Positions 8,837 through 17,928 of a stretch of 64,000 bases of DNA are shown piece after piece. The notes below the pieces were generated by a model. It had not been told where the DNA came from. It searched no databases and saw only the letters and a list, made by a program, of their open reading frames with translations. The DNA comes from CAVTWJ01 sp964525605 (GTDB lineage Bacteria > Oederibacteriota > Muellerivitia > Muellerivitales > Muellerivitaceae): assembly GCA_964525605.1 (NCBI GenBank), contig CAZGKT010000006.1:1-64000 (forward strand), given 5' to 3'. Position 1 is the stretch's first letter, and the number at the start of each line of letters is the position of its first letter. A program made the position numbers and the translations under genes.

Positions 8837-10204
8837 TTACTTTTTTTCCTTATCCTCGTTGTTCTTTTTGAGGAAATTTTCAACAAAGCGGGTGGAATAA
8901 TTCGCCCGCTTGAATGATTCACTTTCCAGAATGGTCTTCAAAAAACTCGTCGTGGTATGGATACCATCCACTACCAGTTCATCCAACGCCCGCACCATGC
9001 GCTTGATGGCTTCCTGCCGATTCGGTGCGTGCACAATGATCTTGGCCAGCAGAGAGTCGTAAAAAGGCGGCACCCGGTATCCCTGGTAAAGGTGGGTGTC
9101 CACTCGAACCCCCGGCCCGCCTGGGACGTGGTAAGTCGTAATGAGCCCGGGAGAAGGGCGGAAGCCGTCGGCAGGATTCTCCGCGTTGATTCGGCATTCG
9201 ATCGCGTGGCCCCGGGGTTCCAGGAAATCCTTAACAATGGATAGCCTTTCCCCCGCAGCGACACGAATTTGTTCTTTGATGATATCCACACCCATGATGA
9301 GTTCGGTAACCGGATGCTCCACTTGGACCCGGGTATTCATTTCCATGAAATAAAAATCGCCTTCTTTATCCATCAGGAACTCGATAGTCCCCGCCGAAGT
9401 GTACTTGACCTCTTTGGCGAGTTTGAGCGCGTATTTCCCTATCTTTTTACGCTGTTTGGCGTTGAGAGCAGGCGAAGGGGCTTCTTCAATTAATTTTTGG
9501 TGGGATCTTTGAATGGTGCAATCGCGCTCGCCTAAATGAACTATATGGCCGTATTCATCCCCCAGGATCTGGACTTCAATATGCCGTGGTTCTTCGATGA
9601 ATTTTTCGATATAAACTTCCGGGTTTCCGAAAGCCGCTTCGGCTTCGGCCCGGGCCGTTTGGAAAGCCTGTGTTAGGGAGAGGTCCGTATGGGCTACCCG
9701 CATGCCCTTTCCGCCTCCGCCGGCCGAGGCCTTGATGATGACGGGGTACTTCACCTTGCGGGCCACTTCCAGGGCCTGTTTTTCGTCCTTCACGGGTCCG
9801 TCGCTTCCCGGGGTGGTGGGGATTCCCGCTTTCTTCGCGGTATTAATCGCCATCACCTTATCGCCCATCATTCGCATGACTTCGGGCTTGGGACCGATGA
9901 ATTTAATCTGGCAGCTGGAACAAACCTCGGCGAAATGGGGATTCTCCGCGAGGAAACCGTAACCCGGATGGATGGCCTCGGCATCGGTGATCTCGGCGGC
10001 ACTGATGATAGCCGGAATATTCAGGTAGCTTTCCTTGCTGGGTCCCCGGCCGATACAAACGCTTTCGTCCGCCAGGTGGACATGCAGGGAATCGGCGTCG
10101 GCCTGGGAATGGACGGAAACGGTCTTGATGCCCATTTCCTTGCAAGCGCGGATGACCCGGATGGCGATTTCTCCACGGTTAGCGATGAGGATCTTATTAA
10201 ACAT
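8837..10204 (-). CDS. accC: Acetyl-CoA carboxylase, biotin carboxylase subunit
   Basis: AccC is the ATP-grasp enzyme that carboxylates biotin on AccB, the first half-reaction of malonyl-CoA formation for fatty acid synthesis. The 455-residue product is full length. It starts FNKILIANRGEIAIRVIRACKEMG, carries the glycine-rich ATP loop IIKASAGGGGKGM, and shows YIEKFIEEPRHIEVQ, the HLGERDCTIQRSHQK segment, MEMNTRVQVEHPVTE (metal and catalytic residues) and ECRINAENP. An AAAGGA site precedes ATG 10204. It follows accB by 71 bp. The carboxyltransferase subunits accA and accD are not in the window, as is common. Confidence 0.97.
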   Translation of the reverse strand: MFNKILIANRGEIAIRVIRACKEMGIKTVSVHSQADADSLHVHLADESVCIGRGPSKESYLNIPAIISAAEITDAEAIHPGYGFLAENPHFAEVCSSCQIKFIGPKPEVMRMMGDKVMAINTAKKAGIPTTPGSDGPVKDEKQALEVARKVKYPVIIKASAGGGGKGMRVAHTDLSLTQAFQTARAEAEAAFGNPEVYIEKFIEEPRHIEVQILGDEYGHIVHLGERDCTIQRSHQKLIEEAPSPALNAKQRKKIGKYALKLAKEVKYTSAGTIEFLMDKEGDFYFMEMNTRVQVEHPVTELIMGVDIIKEQIRVAAGERLSIVKDFLEPRGHAIECRINAENPADGFRPSPGLITTYHVPGGPGVRVDTHLYQGYRVPPFYDSLLAKIIVHAPNRQEAIKRMVRALDELVVDGIHTTTSFLKTILESESFKRANYSTRFVENFLKKNNEDKEKK

Positions 10205-10275
10205 GTTTTCCTTTTTTTAAAAAACTATTCAGCGGACGCGGTCACCGCGCCGTTAGTTTTGCGAAACACCCGTGA

Positions 10276-10839
10276 TTAACTTGGATCAACAATCAGGAGG
10301 GGCTGGTTGAATTCGACTGCCTGGCCGTTCTGAACCAGTATTTTGACGACTTTGCCGGCCACTTCGGCCTTCACTTCATTCATGAGTTTCATGGCCTCAA
10401 TGATGCAATACACTTGGCCGACAGCCACCTTGTCCCCTTCTTCCACAAAAGGCTTGGAATCGGGAGAGGCGGCCCGGTAAAAGGTTCCGACCATGGGGGA
10501 AGCGAAGGTCAGGGTTTTGTCGTTGGCAACTGGCGCGGCAGGGGTTGCGGGTGCGCCGGCTGGGGACCCCACGGGGGCGGCAACACCGGCACCTGGGACC
10601 GTGGAAATGACCACGGGCGCGTTCGTATCAAAGGGCATCCCGGGACCCTTGCGCAAGTGAATCTTCGTCCCGGCCTGTTCAAAGAGAATCTCGTTGATTT
10701 GGGAAGCATCCATGAGGGCGATCACGTCCTGAACGATCGTAAGCTTGGGATTGACCTTCAACTTCTTAGGGGCGGCGGTTTGGGCCTTTTTCTTCTTCTC
10801 GGCCTTAGTACCTTCCAACTTTTCCGGATTCGTGGACAT
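10276..10839 (-). CDS. accB: Acetyl-CoA carboxylase, biotin carboxyl carrier protein
   Basis: The 187-residue protein carries biotin between the carboxylase and carboxyltransferase. The C-terminal biotinyl domain has the canonical EAMKLMNE motif with Lys151 as attachment site, and the downstream GKVVKILVQNGQAVEFNQPL hairpin. A Pro/Ala/Gly-rich swinging linker (about 78-107) precedes it. The N-terminal helical region is preceded by an extra basic segment (TKAEKKKKAQTAAPKKLKV) that is longer than in E. coli AccB. AAGGAG lies upstream of ATG 10839. It is encoded between efp and accC, the usual efp-accB-accC arrangement. Confidence 0.96.
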   Translation of the reverse strand: MSTNPEKLEGTKAEKKKKAQTAAPKKLKVNPKLTIVQDVIALMDASQINEILFEQAGTKIHLRKGPGMPFDTNAPVVISTVPGAGVAAPVGSPAGAPATPAAPVANDKTLTFASPMVGTFYRAASPDSKPFVEEGDKVAVGQVYCIIEAMKLMNEVKAEVAGKVVKILVQNGQAVEFNQPLLIVDPS

Positions 10840-10892
10840 CAGTCTTTTCTCCTTTTCTCAAACAGCCTTGAGGCTCTGCTAAGTGGGTGAGA

Positions 10893-11450
10893 CTAGACTC
10901 GCTCCAGGTATTCCCCGGTCCTTGTGTCGATCTTGATCATGTCCCCTTCTTTCACAAAAAGAGGCACTTGGACGATAGCTCCGGATTCGAGCGTGGCGGG
11001 CTTGCTGGCGCCCGAAACTCGATCTCCCTTAATGCCAGGCTCAGATGAAGTGATCTTGAGATTAACGGTAATGGGAAGCTTTACTGAAATGGGGCGTCCC
11101 TTGTAGAAAAGAACCTCGATGGCCATCTCATCCTTGAGCCATTGGTGCCCTTCCCCGACTTCTTCCTCAGTCAGTTCAAGCTGCTCGTAGGTTTCGGTAT
11201 CCATGAAAACGAACTTTTCGCCCTGCTTGTACAGGTATTGCATCTCTTTTTCTTCAACCGGTGGGTCCGCTACCTTTTCCCAGCTGTCCAAGGTCTTGTC
11301 GGTAACGGTACCTAATTCGACATTCTTGAGTTTGAGCCTAACAAATCCCCCACCCTTACCGGGTTTCACGTGTTGGAAATTAACAACCCTGAATAGGGTT
11401 CCGTCAAACTCACACAAGGCACCGGCCCGAAGCTCCATCACAGTAAGCAT
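10893..11450 (-). CDS. efp: Translation elongation factor P
   Basis: EF-P enters the ribosomal E site and rescues ribosomes stalled on polyproline. The 185-residue product has all three beta-barrel domains; the domain I loop reads KPGKGGGF with Lys32 at the position that is lysylated, rhamnosylated or otherwise modified in other bacteria. A lysine here fits EpmA- or 5-aminopentanol-type modification rather than EarP, which needs arginine. The C-terminal GDMIKIDTRTGEYLERV is typical. ATG 11450 has AAGGAG five bases upstream. It heads the accB-accC run. A promoter-like pair and a leader hairpin precede it. The Pro-rich repeat proteins in this genome should depend on EF-P. Confidence 0.96.
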   Translation of the reverse strand: MLTVMELRAGALCEFDGTLFRVVNFQHVKPGKGGGFVRLKLKNVELGTVTDKTLDSWEKVADPPVEEKEMQYLYKQGEKFVFMDTETYEQLELTEEEVGEGHQWLKDEMAIEVLFYKGRPISVKLPITVNLKITSSEPGIKGDRVSGASKPATLESGAIVQVPLFVKEGDMIKIDTRTGEYLERV

Positions 11451-11488
11451 GCCTGCTCCTTAAGATGATTGGTTGGATAGAAATGTCA

Positions 11489-11513
11489 AAAAAACCCTTA
11501 TTTTCGAGGGTTA
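11489..11513 (-). terminator. Hairpin plus T-run in the efp leader (possible attenuator)
   Basis: On the minus strand AACCCT pairs with AGGGTT (6 bp) over the loop CGAAAATA, and T residues follow at once. It sits between the promoter candidate at 11563-11591 and the efp start, so it could attenuate efp transcription. A direct repeat of AAATAAGGG lies just upstream and might compete for pairing. The stem is short, so a chance structure is possible. Confidence 0.4.
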
Positions 11514-11562
11514 GGTTGTAAAATCCCTTATTTTTCAATAGTTTTTGCCAAAAAGGAGCGTC

Positions 11563-11591
11563 ATTGTAACGGAAAGGCCCCTCAAGGTCAA
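11563..11591 (-). promoter_or_regulatory. Sigma70-type promoter candidate for efp-accB-accC
   Basis: Read on the minus strand, TTGACC (11591-11586) and TACAAT (11568-11563) are separated by exactly 17 bp. Each hexamer matches the E. coli consensus at five of six positions. It lies about 110 bp before the efp start. Confidence 0.6.
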
Positions 11592-11645
11592 ACCAAGAGG
11601 GATATTGTTATAGTAGACTTTGACAAATTTTGGCGGGACTTTGCT

Positions 11646-12038
11646 CTAGCGGGACTTTTTAGCTTTTCGGGCTTTCTCAATGAAAACCTCCTTCGCGGCA
11701 TACATGGCATTCATGGCGGCTGGAAAACCGGCATAAATGGCCATTTGAAGGATCACTTCGACTATTTCTTGCTGAGTACATCCCACGTTGAGGGCTCCCT
11801 TGATATGGGATTTGAGTTGTAAGGGGGCATTTCCCAGGGTGACCAGCGAAGCAATGGTCAGCATTTGCCGGGTCTTAAGGTCCAGACCCGGGCGGGAATA
11901 GATCTCCCCAAAAGCCAACTCGGTCACGAACCGACCTAGTTCGGGGGAAATATCTTTCAGGCTGTCCAGGGTAGCTTTGGCGACCGGGCCGTGTATTTCC
12001 TCAAACTTTTTCCAGCCTTTTTTAAATCGGTCCGTCAT
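11646..12038 (-). CDS. Carboxymuconolactone decarboxylase family protein
   Basis: The 130-residue protein resembles PcaC/CMD-family proteins across its length: KTRQMLTIASLVTLGNAPLQLKSHIKGALNVG, then TQQEIVEVILQMAIYAGFPAAMNAMYAAKEVF. It has one cysteine (NVGC), not the CxxC of AhpD-type peroxidase partners, so it belongs on the PcaC-like side of the family. No other protocatechuate pathway gene is present, so a specific decarboxylase role is not supported. AAGGAGTAAGGG precedes ATG 12038. It begins 11 bp after the asnB stop and is probably the last gene of the glycan-locus transcript. Confidence 0.85.
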   Translation of the reverse strand: MTDRFKKGWKKFEEIHGPVAKATLDSLKDISPELGRFVTELAFGEIYSRPGLDLKTRQMLTIASLVTLGNAPLQLKSHIKGALNVGCTQQEIVEVILQMAIYAGFPAAMNAMYAAKEVFIEKARKAKKSR

Positions 12039-12049
12039 CCCTTACTCCT

Positions 12050-13945
12050 TTAAGGCGCTTCATCAATAAACCTTCTATGCCACAGCTCCACCAATAGCAT
12101 CCCATACAAAATCAAATGGTGGTCCTTACGACCCGACATGTGTTCTTCAATCAGTTTTTCCGTTTGAGCGGGGTTGAAATAACCCCGGTCCTTGAATTTG
12201 TCTGAGCGTAACAGGTCAACCACCAGGGGTTTTAATTCATGTCGGAACCAGGGGCCTAGGGGCACCGCGAAACCCTTCTTTTGCCGGTAGATGATTTCCT
12301 TGGGCAGGTATTTTTGGGCCGCTTGTTTGAGGATGTACTTCCCTTCCCCCTGCCGAAGCTTTACTCCAGAAGGTAAACCAAAGGCGAATTCCACCAGTCG
12401 ATGGTCCAGATAGGGCACCCGGGCTTCCAGGGAGGCCGCCATGCTCATCCGGTCCACCTTGTTCAACAGGTCATCCGGAAGCCAGGTTTTCAGATCCAGG
12501 TAAAGCATCAGGTTGAAATTATCGAATCCATAGGGTTCGGCGTTTTCGAACAAGCGTTCAAGGGATTCCTCGACCTTTGATTGTTCCATTTCATAGAGGA
12601 GCTTCTCCCCTGCCAGTTCTTCCAGGGTCGATTCCAAACTCAACCGAGACCAGGCCAGGTGACGTTGAACCAGGTCTGACTTTTGAAGAGCCTGCCAGGC
12701 CTGGTGGTAAGGATCTTTCAACCCCTTCGTCATGAAGGGCACCATTTTGCGAATCCATCCCGGCACCTTGCCCACCGTTCCCGCCAAGCGATCGAATGAA
12801 TAGCGGCGGTAGCCCCCGAACATCTCGTCCGCTCCCTCGCCGGTCAAGACCACCTTCACTTCCTGCCGGGCGAACATGGAAACCACGAAGGTGGGCAGTA
12901 CCGCCGGGTCAATCACCGGGTCGTCCTGGTATTTCACCAGCTTGGGGATCAGGTCGTTCAACATCCGGGCGTCCACCATGATCTCCTGATGCTGGCTCTT
13001 GAGATATTGAGCGACCTGTTGGGAATATTTCAGTTCGTTGAAATCGTGCTGGTTCTCAAAGCCCACCGAATAGGTTTTGACCGGCTTCTGGGTTTGCTGG
13101 GTCATGGCGGCTACGACAAGGGAGGAATCCAACCCGCCCGAAAGAAAAGCCCCCAGGGGCACATCGGACATCAACTGTTCCTTCACGCTGGCGAAAAACC
13201 GTTCCTGAAGTTCGTCTGTCCAATCTTTGATCTTTGAAGGCGTGACTTCCTGATCCACCCGCTCAGGCCTCTTGGGCAGTTCCCAAAAGGGCTTGATCAA
13301 TATCTTTCCCGACTGGCAGATAAGGGTATGGCCCGCCGGGAGCTTGCGAATCCCCTTCAGCAAGGTGTCAGGCGAGGGAACATATTGAAGCGTCATCAGG
13401 GTTAGAATCTGCTTGGTATCTACCCTCCGTGGCACCGTGGGCACGGACAGAAGGGGTTTGATTTCGGACCCGAAAATCAGGTTGCCGTCGGCGGTGGTGT
13501 AATAGAGGGGTTTGACCCCCAGGTGGTCCCGTGCGATCAGGAGCTTTTGAAAGGTCTGGTCCCAGAGGGCGAAGGCGAACATGCCCCGCAGTTTGCCCAC
13601 GAAAGAATCCCCATATTCCTCGTAGGCATGCACCAAAACCTCGGTGTCGCTGTTGGTGGCAAATTTGTGCCCAGCTTTTTCCAGCGGTTTTCGGAGTTCC
13701 AGGTGGTTGTAGATCTCGCCGTTGAAAACCACCCAGATGTTTTGGCGCTCATTCGCTTGCGGTTGGCTTCCCCCGTCCACATCCACGATGGAAAGACGGG
13801 TCATGGCCAACCCCACCGGACCCTTCTGGTAAAAGCCCGAATCGTCCGGCCCCCGGTGCTTAATGGTTTCCGCCATGTCCTGAAGGTGTTGCATCTTCAG
13901 GGGAGCGCCCGGTTTAAATTGGCAAAAACCCGCTATACCGCACAT
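12050..13945 (-). CDS. asnB: Asparagine synthase (glutamine-hydrolysing) / amidotransferase of a glycan locus
   Basis: The 631-residue protein starts with Met-Cys (CGIAGFC), so Cys2 becomes the N-terminal glutaminase nucleophile. The Ntn domain has the KHRGPDDSG and NGEIYNH motifs, and the synthetase domain has the pyrophosphate loop SGGLDSS and LTGEGADEMFGGY. Length and order match AsnB. Such proteins also act as amidotransferases in exopolysaccharide or exosortase-associated loci, and the adjacent sugar transferase of the TIGR03087-like type favours that reading; true asparagine synthesis cannot be excluded. Upstream of the ATG only 43 bp of sequence remain before the 100-N gap, so the promoter or preceding gene end is not visible. 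Confidence 0.9.
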   Translation of the reverse strand: MCGIAGFCQFKPGAPLKMQHLQDMAETIKHRGPDDSGFYQKGPVGLAMTRLSIVDVDGGSQPQANERQNIWVVFNGEIYNHLELRKPLEKAGHKFATNSDTEVLVHAYEEYGDSFVGKLRGMFAFALWDQTFQKLLIARDHLGVKPLYYTTADGNLIFGSEIKPLLSVPTVPRRVDTKQILTLMTLQYVPSPDTLLKGIRKLPAGHTLICQSGKILIKPFWELPKRPERVDQEVTPSKIKDWTDELQERFFASVKEQLMSDVPLGAFLSGGLDSSLVVAAMTQQTQKPVKTYSVGFENQHDFNELKYSQQVAQYLKSQHQEIMVDARMLNDLIPKLVKYQDDPVIDPAVLPTFVVSMFARQEVKVVLTGEGADEMFGGYRRYSFDRLAGTVGKVPGWIRKMVPFMTKGLKDPYHQAWQALQKSDLVQRHLAWSRLSLESTLEELAGEKLLYEMEQSKVEESLERLFENAEPYGFDNFNLMLYLDLKTWLPDDLLNKVDRMSMAASLEARVPYLDHRLVEFAFGLPSGVKLRQGEGKYILKQAAQKYLPKEIIYRQKKGFAVPLGPWFRHELKPLVVDLLRSDKFKDRGYFNPAQTEKLIEEHMSGRKDHHLILYGMLLVELWHRRFIDEAP

Positions 13946-13988
13946 GAGTAAACCTGTTCATTTCGAATTAGATCAAAACGATGGAAAA

Positions 13989-14088
13989 NNNNNNNNNNNN
14001 NNNNNNNNNNNNNNNNNNNNNNNNNNNNNNNNNNNNNNNNNNNNNNNNNNNNNNNNNNNNNNNNNNNNNNNNNNNNNNNNNNNNNNNN
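13989..14088. other. Assembly gap of 100 Ns
   Basis: Exactly 100 unknown bases, which is the usual placeholder for a gap of unknown length. It removes the C-terminus of the upstream sugar transferase, and may hide further genes between it and asnB. Confidence 0.99.
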
Positions 14089-15032
14089 CCTGAGGCCACC
14101 CGCAAAGGTGCCACCGAAACTGTCGACTGGGTGAAATAGGGGTTCACATCCGGCACCCATCCGGTCACGAGAACATTTTGGCCATCATGATATTTTTTCA
14201 GTTTATTCCTGGGGCTTCCGCCCACCGCCGCGAAAAGAGCGGTTGGAACATGGGTTTTCACCCAAGGCCATATCTTTTGTAGAAACCATAGGGCCCCTTC
14301 CTCATTGGGGGCATAACCCATATTGCCCACGAAACAAACTACCGGCCTGCCCTTGGGGTAAACCGCGTTCTTGGATGAAGTCTTCTTGCTGATTGAAACA
14401 CCATTGGGTATTACCTGCACCTTTTCCATGGGAGCGCCATTTTCCAAAAGAACATTTTCATCTTGAATGGAAATCACTGTGCTCATGGCTGAGCTTTTAA
14501 CCCAATCCACTTCTTCGCTCTTCAAAAACAAGTTATCCCACTTAGCGGCTAGTTTTCGAGATAAGGGTGCGCCCTTGAGGGTCTTGAGCTTTCCCGTGTA
14601 GCCAATCATCGAGTCAGTCAATTCCAGAACGACCGGTTTGCCCGGGTTTTCCACGAAGGCGGCGGGAGCCATGCGAAGACGGTGGGCCAAGACCACATCT
14701 ACTGATTTACCTTCCGAGCTATTCCAGAAGGCTTTCAACACATCCCGCATCTTGGGTGAATTGTAGCTTGAGATATTGAGCGAACGACTCATAAGTGAAC
14801 CGCCCAACAGGTTCATCACCAACTCCCAATCTTTCAAATGTTCTACATAGATGGTTCTACAAAGGGGCCTCAGTGCTTCGACCTGCCTCAAATCCTCTTT
14901 CACCCGGGTCAGGCACATCAGGTCCACCCGATGGCCCTTGCGCTTCAAATGGAGCAAAAAATGATAAAGCCGCAATTTATCGCCGTCGTGGGGGGGGTAA
15001 GGAACGAGAGGAGTGAGAACCAACAAATTCAT
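14089..15032 (-). CDS. Sugar transferase, PEP-CTERM/EpsH-associated type, C-terminus lost in gap
   Basis: The product begins MNLLVLTPLVPYPPHDGDK and resembles the TIGR03087 family of GT4-like sugar transferases found in exosortase/EpsH exopolysaccharide loci. The N-terminal Rossmann half runs to about residue 200. The C-terminal half starts near VVCFVGNMGYAPNEEGALWF and continues through GWVPDVNPYFTQSTVSVAPLR to the gap, where the family would need about 70 to 90 more residues. Any reading through the Ns is meaningless. Its ATG overlaps the stop of the upstream membrane protein gene (ATGA), so the two are translationally coupled. No exosortase gene is visible in the window. Confidence 0.82.
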
Positions 15033-16789
15033 CGGCGTCTGTCCTTATAACGGTCAATTTTCATGGACAAAAACCACCCCGATAAGCCGATGCACACCGC
15101 CAACCAATAGATCGAAAGGAGGTAGGTTCTCCATTCAATAGGTGTGGCGTGAAATGCCGGTTCCCATTGGGTCAAGGGAAGGTGCGTGAAGTCGCCGACG
15201 ATTTTCAAAATCCAGTTTTCGCCCTGCAATCGGTTGTAGCGCATCCACGGCACGGCCGCCAGCATCCAGTTCACCGCCACCCCAACCAGGAATAAAAAGA
15301 GCGTCAATTTGTACCAGATTTCATCCAGCCGAATTTTCTCGAAAACCGGATAAATCATAATCAAAAGGAAGGGTGTCACCCCCACCATGTAACGGGCCGC
15401 GGGGGTAAGCCCCAGGTTTTCGTAAAAACACATGAAGAGATAAAAAAAGCCGAAGGTCCCCAAGACCAACCGACGAAGCGGATTCAGGGAAGAGAACAGC
15501 AGGTAACCGCCTGCCAACATGAGCGCGAAAATGGGAAAGTGAAACCAGAGCCCGCATTCCTGATCCAAGATCAAGCCGAAGAACCCGATGAAAAACCGGC
15601 TTAAAGGGAAAAGAGAGGCGAAGGGTTCATGATGCGCCCCCAGGGGTGTGAACACTCCGTAGACCTTGAGGAAGTAAAGGGCCAACCCAACCACGGGCAC
15701 CAAAAAACCCGCAAAACCTTTCGCGAGAGCTTTCCCACGGTCTTTTCCCAAGCTGGCGGTTTCTATGATCAACAACACAATCAGGGGGATCACCAACAGC
15801 ACGTTGCGGTTGTGCATCCAAAGCATCGCCCCGAGGGAAAGACCTATCCATCCCCACCGTTTCCTTAAGAACAGCCAAAGGATAAGAGCCATCAAGAGTG
15901 CCGTAGGCACTTCGGGATAGATCAGGCCGGAAAACAATAAAACCGGGCTGGAAAATAGGCCAATCCAGGCCACTGCCCGCAGAGGCCATCCCATCGCCCC
16001 TGTCTCTTCCATGACTTTCAAAGTGAAAAAGAGGCCCAGGGCGGCCATCAAAGCCATGGTCAAGGCGGCGCCCACTCTTCCCAAAAGAACAAACCCGGGT
16101 ATTACCAACAAAACGGGACCGAGCGGATGATAGCTATAGATTTTTCCATTTTCGAAATGGTCAAGGGCCTGGGTATTTAAAAGTCCACGGTGATAAAAAT
16201 GGAGATAATCCTGGTGCTGGTAATTATTAGCCAGGTCCAAGTCGCCGTCATGCAAGAGGCTGTAACCCATCAAGAGATAATGGGGTTCGTCCCCGCTCAA
16301 ATCGCATTGGGTCGTCCAAAGGGTCATCCCCAAGAAAAAATACAGGGCCACCCAAAAGAATTTTTTCGAATAACCGCCGGCTTCTTTTCCCGCCCGGTCC
16401 AGCAGCCATCCTGAAAAAAGGAACAAATGGGCCGTCCACATGACCCCCAAGAGGATTTGAATCTTCCGAAACGCGAAATTATGAGGATCGGGAAGATTGA
16501 GATTCAAAACAAGGGGTAAAGCCCATCCCAAGACCCAGGGCAAATGGGTCATCAGTAAAGATTTGAGAAACGGTTGGCTGCGGTTTACCGAAATTCGAAA
16601 AATCAACAAGGCTTCCAATCCCAGAACAAGGAAAAATGTTCCTATAAATATCCCAAGATCGATATAAATCGAACCGGGAAAACCCGGCAATGCAAGCCAA
16701 GCACTCCCAAAGAAAAAAGCCAGGGAGGCCAAAACGGATAAAAACAAAAGGAAACAAATCAAATTTTGTGATTTTCGAACTTGGATCAA
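15029..16789 (-). CDS. Polytopic membrane protein, probable GT39/GT-C-like glycosyltransferase
   Basis: The 586-residue protein has about twelve hydrophobic segments. A polar loop after the fourth or fifth reads SGDEPHYLLMGYSLLHDGDL; an acidic DE pair in the first large periplasmic loop is typical of GT-C enzymes that use lipid-linked sugars, such as the PMT/ArnT relatives. The exact donor and acceptor cannot be told. The start is a TTG at 16789 overlapping the stop of the upstream GT4 gene (TTGA), with GGGAG in range. Its 3' end overlaps the sugar-transferase start by four bases. The tight coupling indicates a shared glycan pathway. Confidence 0.7.
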   Translation of the reverse strand: MIQVRKSQNLICFLLFLSVLASLAFFFGSAWLALPGFPGSIYIDLGIFIGTFFLVLGLEALLIFRISVNRSQPFLKSLLMTHLPWVLGWALPLVLNLNLPDPHNFAFRKIQILLGVMWTAHLFLFSGWLLDRAGKEAGGYSKKFFWVALYFFLGMTLWTTQCDLSGDEPHYLLMGYSLLHDGDLDLANNYQHQDYLHFYHRGLLNTQALDHFENGKIYSYHPLGPVLLVIPGFVLLGRVGAALTMALMAALGLFFTLKVMEETGAMGWPLRAVAWIGLFSSPVLLFSGLIYPEVPTALLMALILWLFLRKRWGWIGLSLGAMLWMHNRNVLLVIPLIVLLIIETASLGKDRGKALAKGFAGFLVPVVGLALYFLKVYGVFTPLGAHHEPFASLFPLSRFFIGFFGLILDQECGLWFHFPIFALMLAGGYLLFSSLNPLRRLVLGTFGFFYLFMCFYENLGLTPAARYMVGVTPFLLIMIYPVFEKIRLDEIWYKLTLFLFLVGVAVNWMLAAVPWMRYNRLQGENWILKIVGDFTHLPLTQWEPAFHATPIEWRTYLLSIYWLAVCIGLSGWFLSMKIDRYKDRRR

Positions 16790-17928
16790 TCTTTTTTCTC
16801 CCTTGGTCCCATCCGCTGATAAACCGGAAGGGTCAACTGGGCGGTTTTTTCCCAGGTAAATTGCTTGGCACGGGCCAAACCCTTAACAACCAACGCTTTT
16901 CGCAATGCGGGCTTTCGATAAAGCTTTTCCACGCATTGGGCGATATCTTCGGGGTTTTCCGGATCGACCAGCGCTGCCGCGTTCCCCGCCACCTCCGGCA
17001 AAGAAGTTGTCTTGGAGGTCACCACCGGCACTCCCGAGGAAAATGCTTCCAGTACCGGCAAGCCAAACCCTTCCAGCCGGGAAGGATATAGAAAGAGATC
17101 CACATCGGCGTAGATAGCCCGAAGAATGTCATGGGTCACGTTTCCGACCCACTCCAGCAGATTTCCCAGGTCCAGGTCGATGGCTTCCTGCAGGTATCGG
17201 GTACTCTTAAGCTCCGCTTCGTCCATCCCCACGATCAATAGTTGAAAGGGCAGGTTCTTGGCTTTCCAAATCTGGGCGGCCTTAAGAATGTTCGAGAGAT
17301 TCTTGCGGTCATCCGCCGCGCCATGTACGAGGATCTTGAACAACTTGGAAGGTTTCCTACGTTTCTGGGCAAAAGCCTTTCGGTCCACCCCTTCCAGAGT
17401 GATGGTAATTTTTTCTTCGGGAACCCCCGTGGTCCTCTCAATCTCTTTCTTGGAATATTCCGAAACCGTCAGGATCTGCCCGGCCTTCCGGGCGGACCGG
17501 GGAACCACCCATTGCTTATAGGCATAAACCAGCCGGTACCAGAGGGAGGGTTTGGGCCGCACCCGGGAGAGGGGACGCACATGCATAGCGTCATGAAGGG
17601 TCAAGACAAAGGGAAAATCGGTGAAGGTGGTACCGGAATTGTCGGTGTAATGTAAAAAATCCAGGCCCCTTTCGCGGGCGGCCTTGGGGAGAAGCCATTG
17701 TTCATACTGCGCGGGGTTTCCGAAAGGAAGGTCCACCCACTCAAACCGGGGATTGTGGATCTGGACGCGCAATTCTTCCGGGGCGTTGAAGACCGCGTAT
17801 TGGTTCTGACGGTCCACACGAGAAAGGGCCAAGAGGAGGTTAGCCGTATAGGTGCCGACACCCCGGCGGTAGGCCAGCCGGGCATCGAATCCGATTTTCA
17901 GGCCCTTAAGGTTTTGTTTTTTTGGCAC
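16786..17928 (-). CDS. Glycosyltransferase family 4
   Basis: The protein has a two-domain GT-B fold. The N-terminus reads GLKIGFDARLAYRRGVGTYT; the donor-binding half has KILVHGAADDRKNLSNILKA, FLYPSRLEGFGLPVLEAF (the EGFGLP-x-E nucleotide-sugar motif) and SSGVPVVTSKTTSLPEVAG. It should transfer a sugar from an NDP-sugar to a lipid-linked glycan at the cytoplasmic face. I chose the GTG at 17928 (380 residues). The longer in-frame ATG at 18003 would add 25 low-complexity residues that lie wholly inside the Trm112-like gene in another frame, though GGGA before it keeps it possible. Both ends overlap neighbouring genes, so coupling is tight. Confidence 0.85.
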   Translation of the reverse strand: MPKKQNLKGLKIGFDARLAYRRGVGTYTANLLLALSRVDRQNQYAVFNAPEELRVQIHNPRFEWVDLPFGNPAQYEQWLLPKAARERGLDFLHYTDNSGTTFTDFPFVLTLHDAMHVRPLSRVRPKPSLWYRLVYAYKQWVVPRSARKAGQILTVSEYSKKEIERTTGVPEEKITITLEGVDRKAFAQKRRKPSKLFKILVHGAADDRKNLSNILKAAQIWKAKNLPFQLLIVGMDEAELKSTRYLQEAIDLDLGNLLEWVGNVTHDILRAIYADVDLFLYPSRLEGFGLPVLEAFSSGVPVVTSKTTSLPEVAGNAAALVDPENPEDIAQCVEKLYRKPALRKALVVKGLARAKQFTWEKTAQLTLPVYQRMGPREKKD

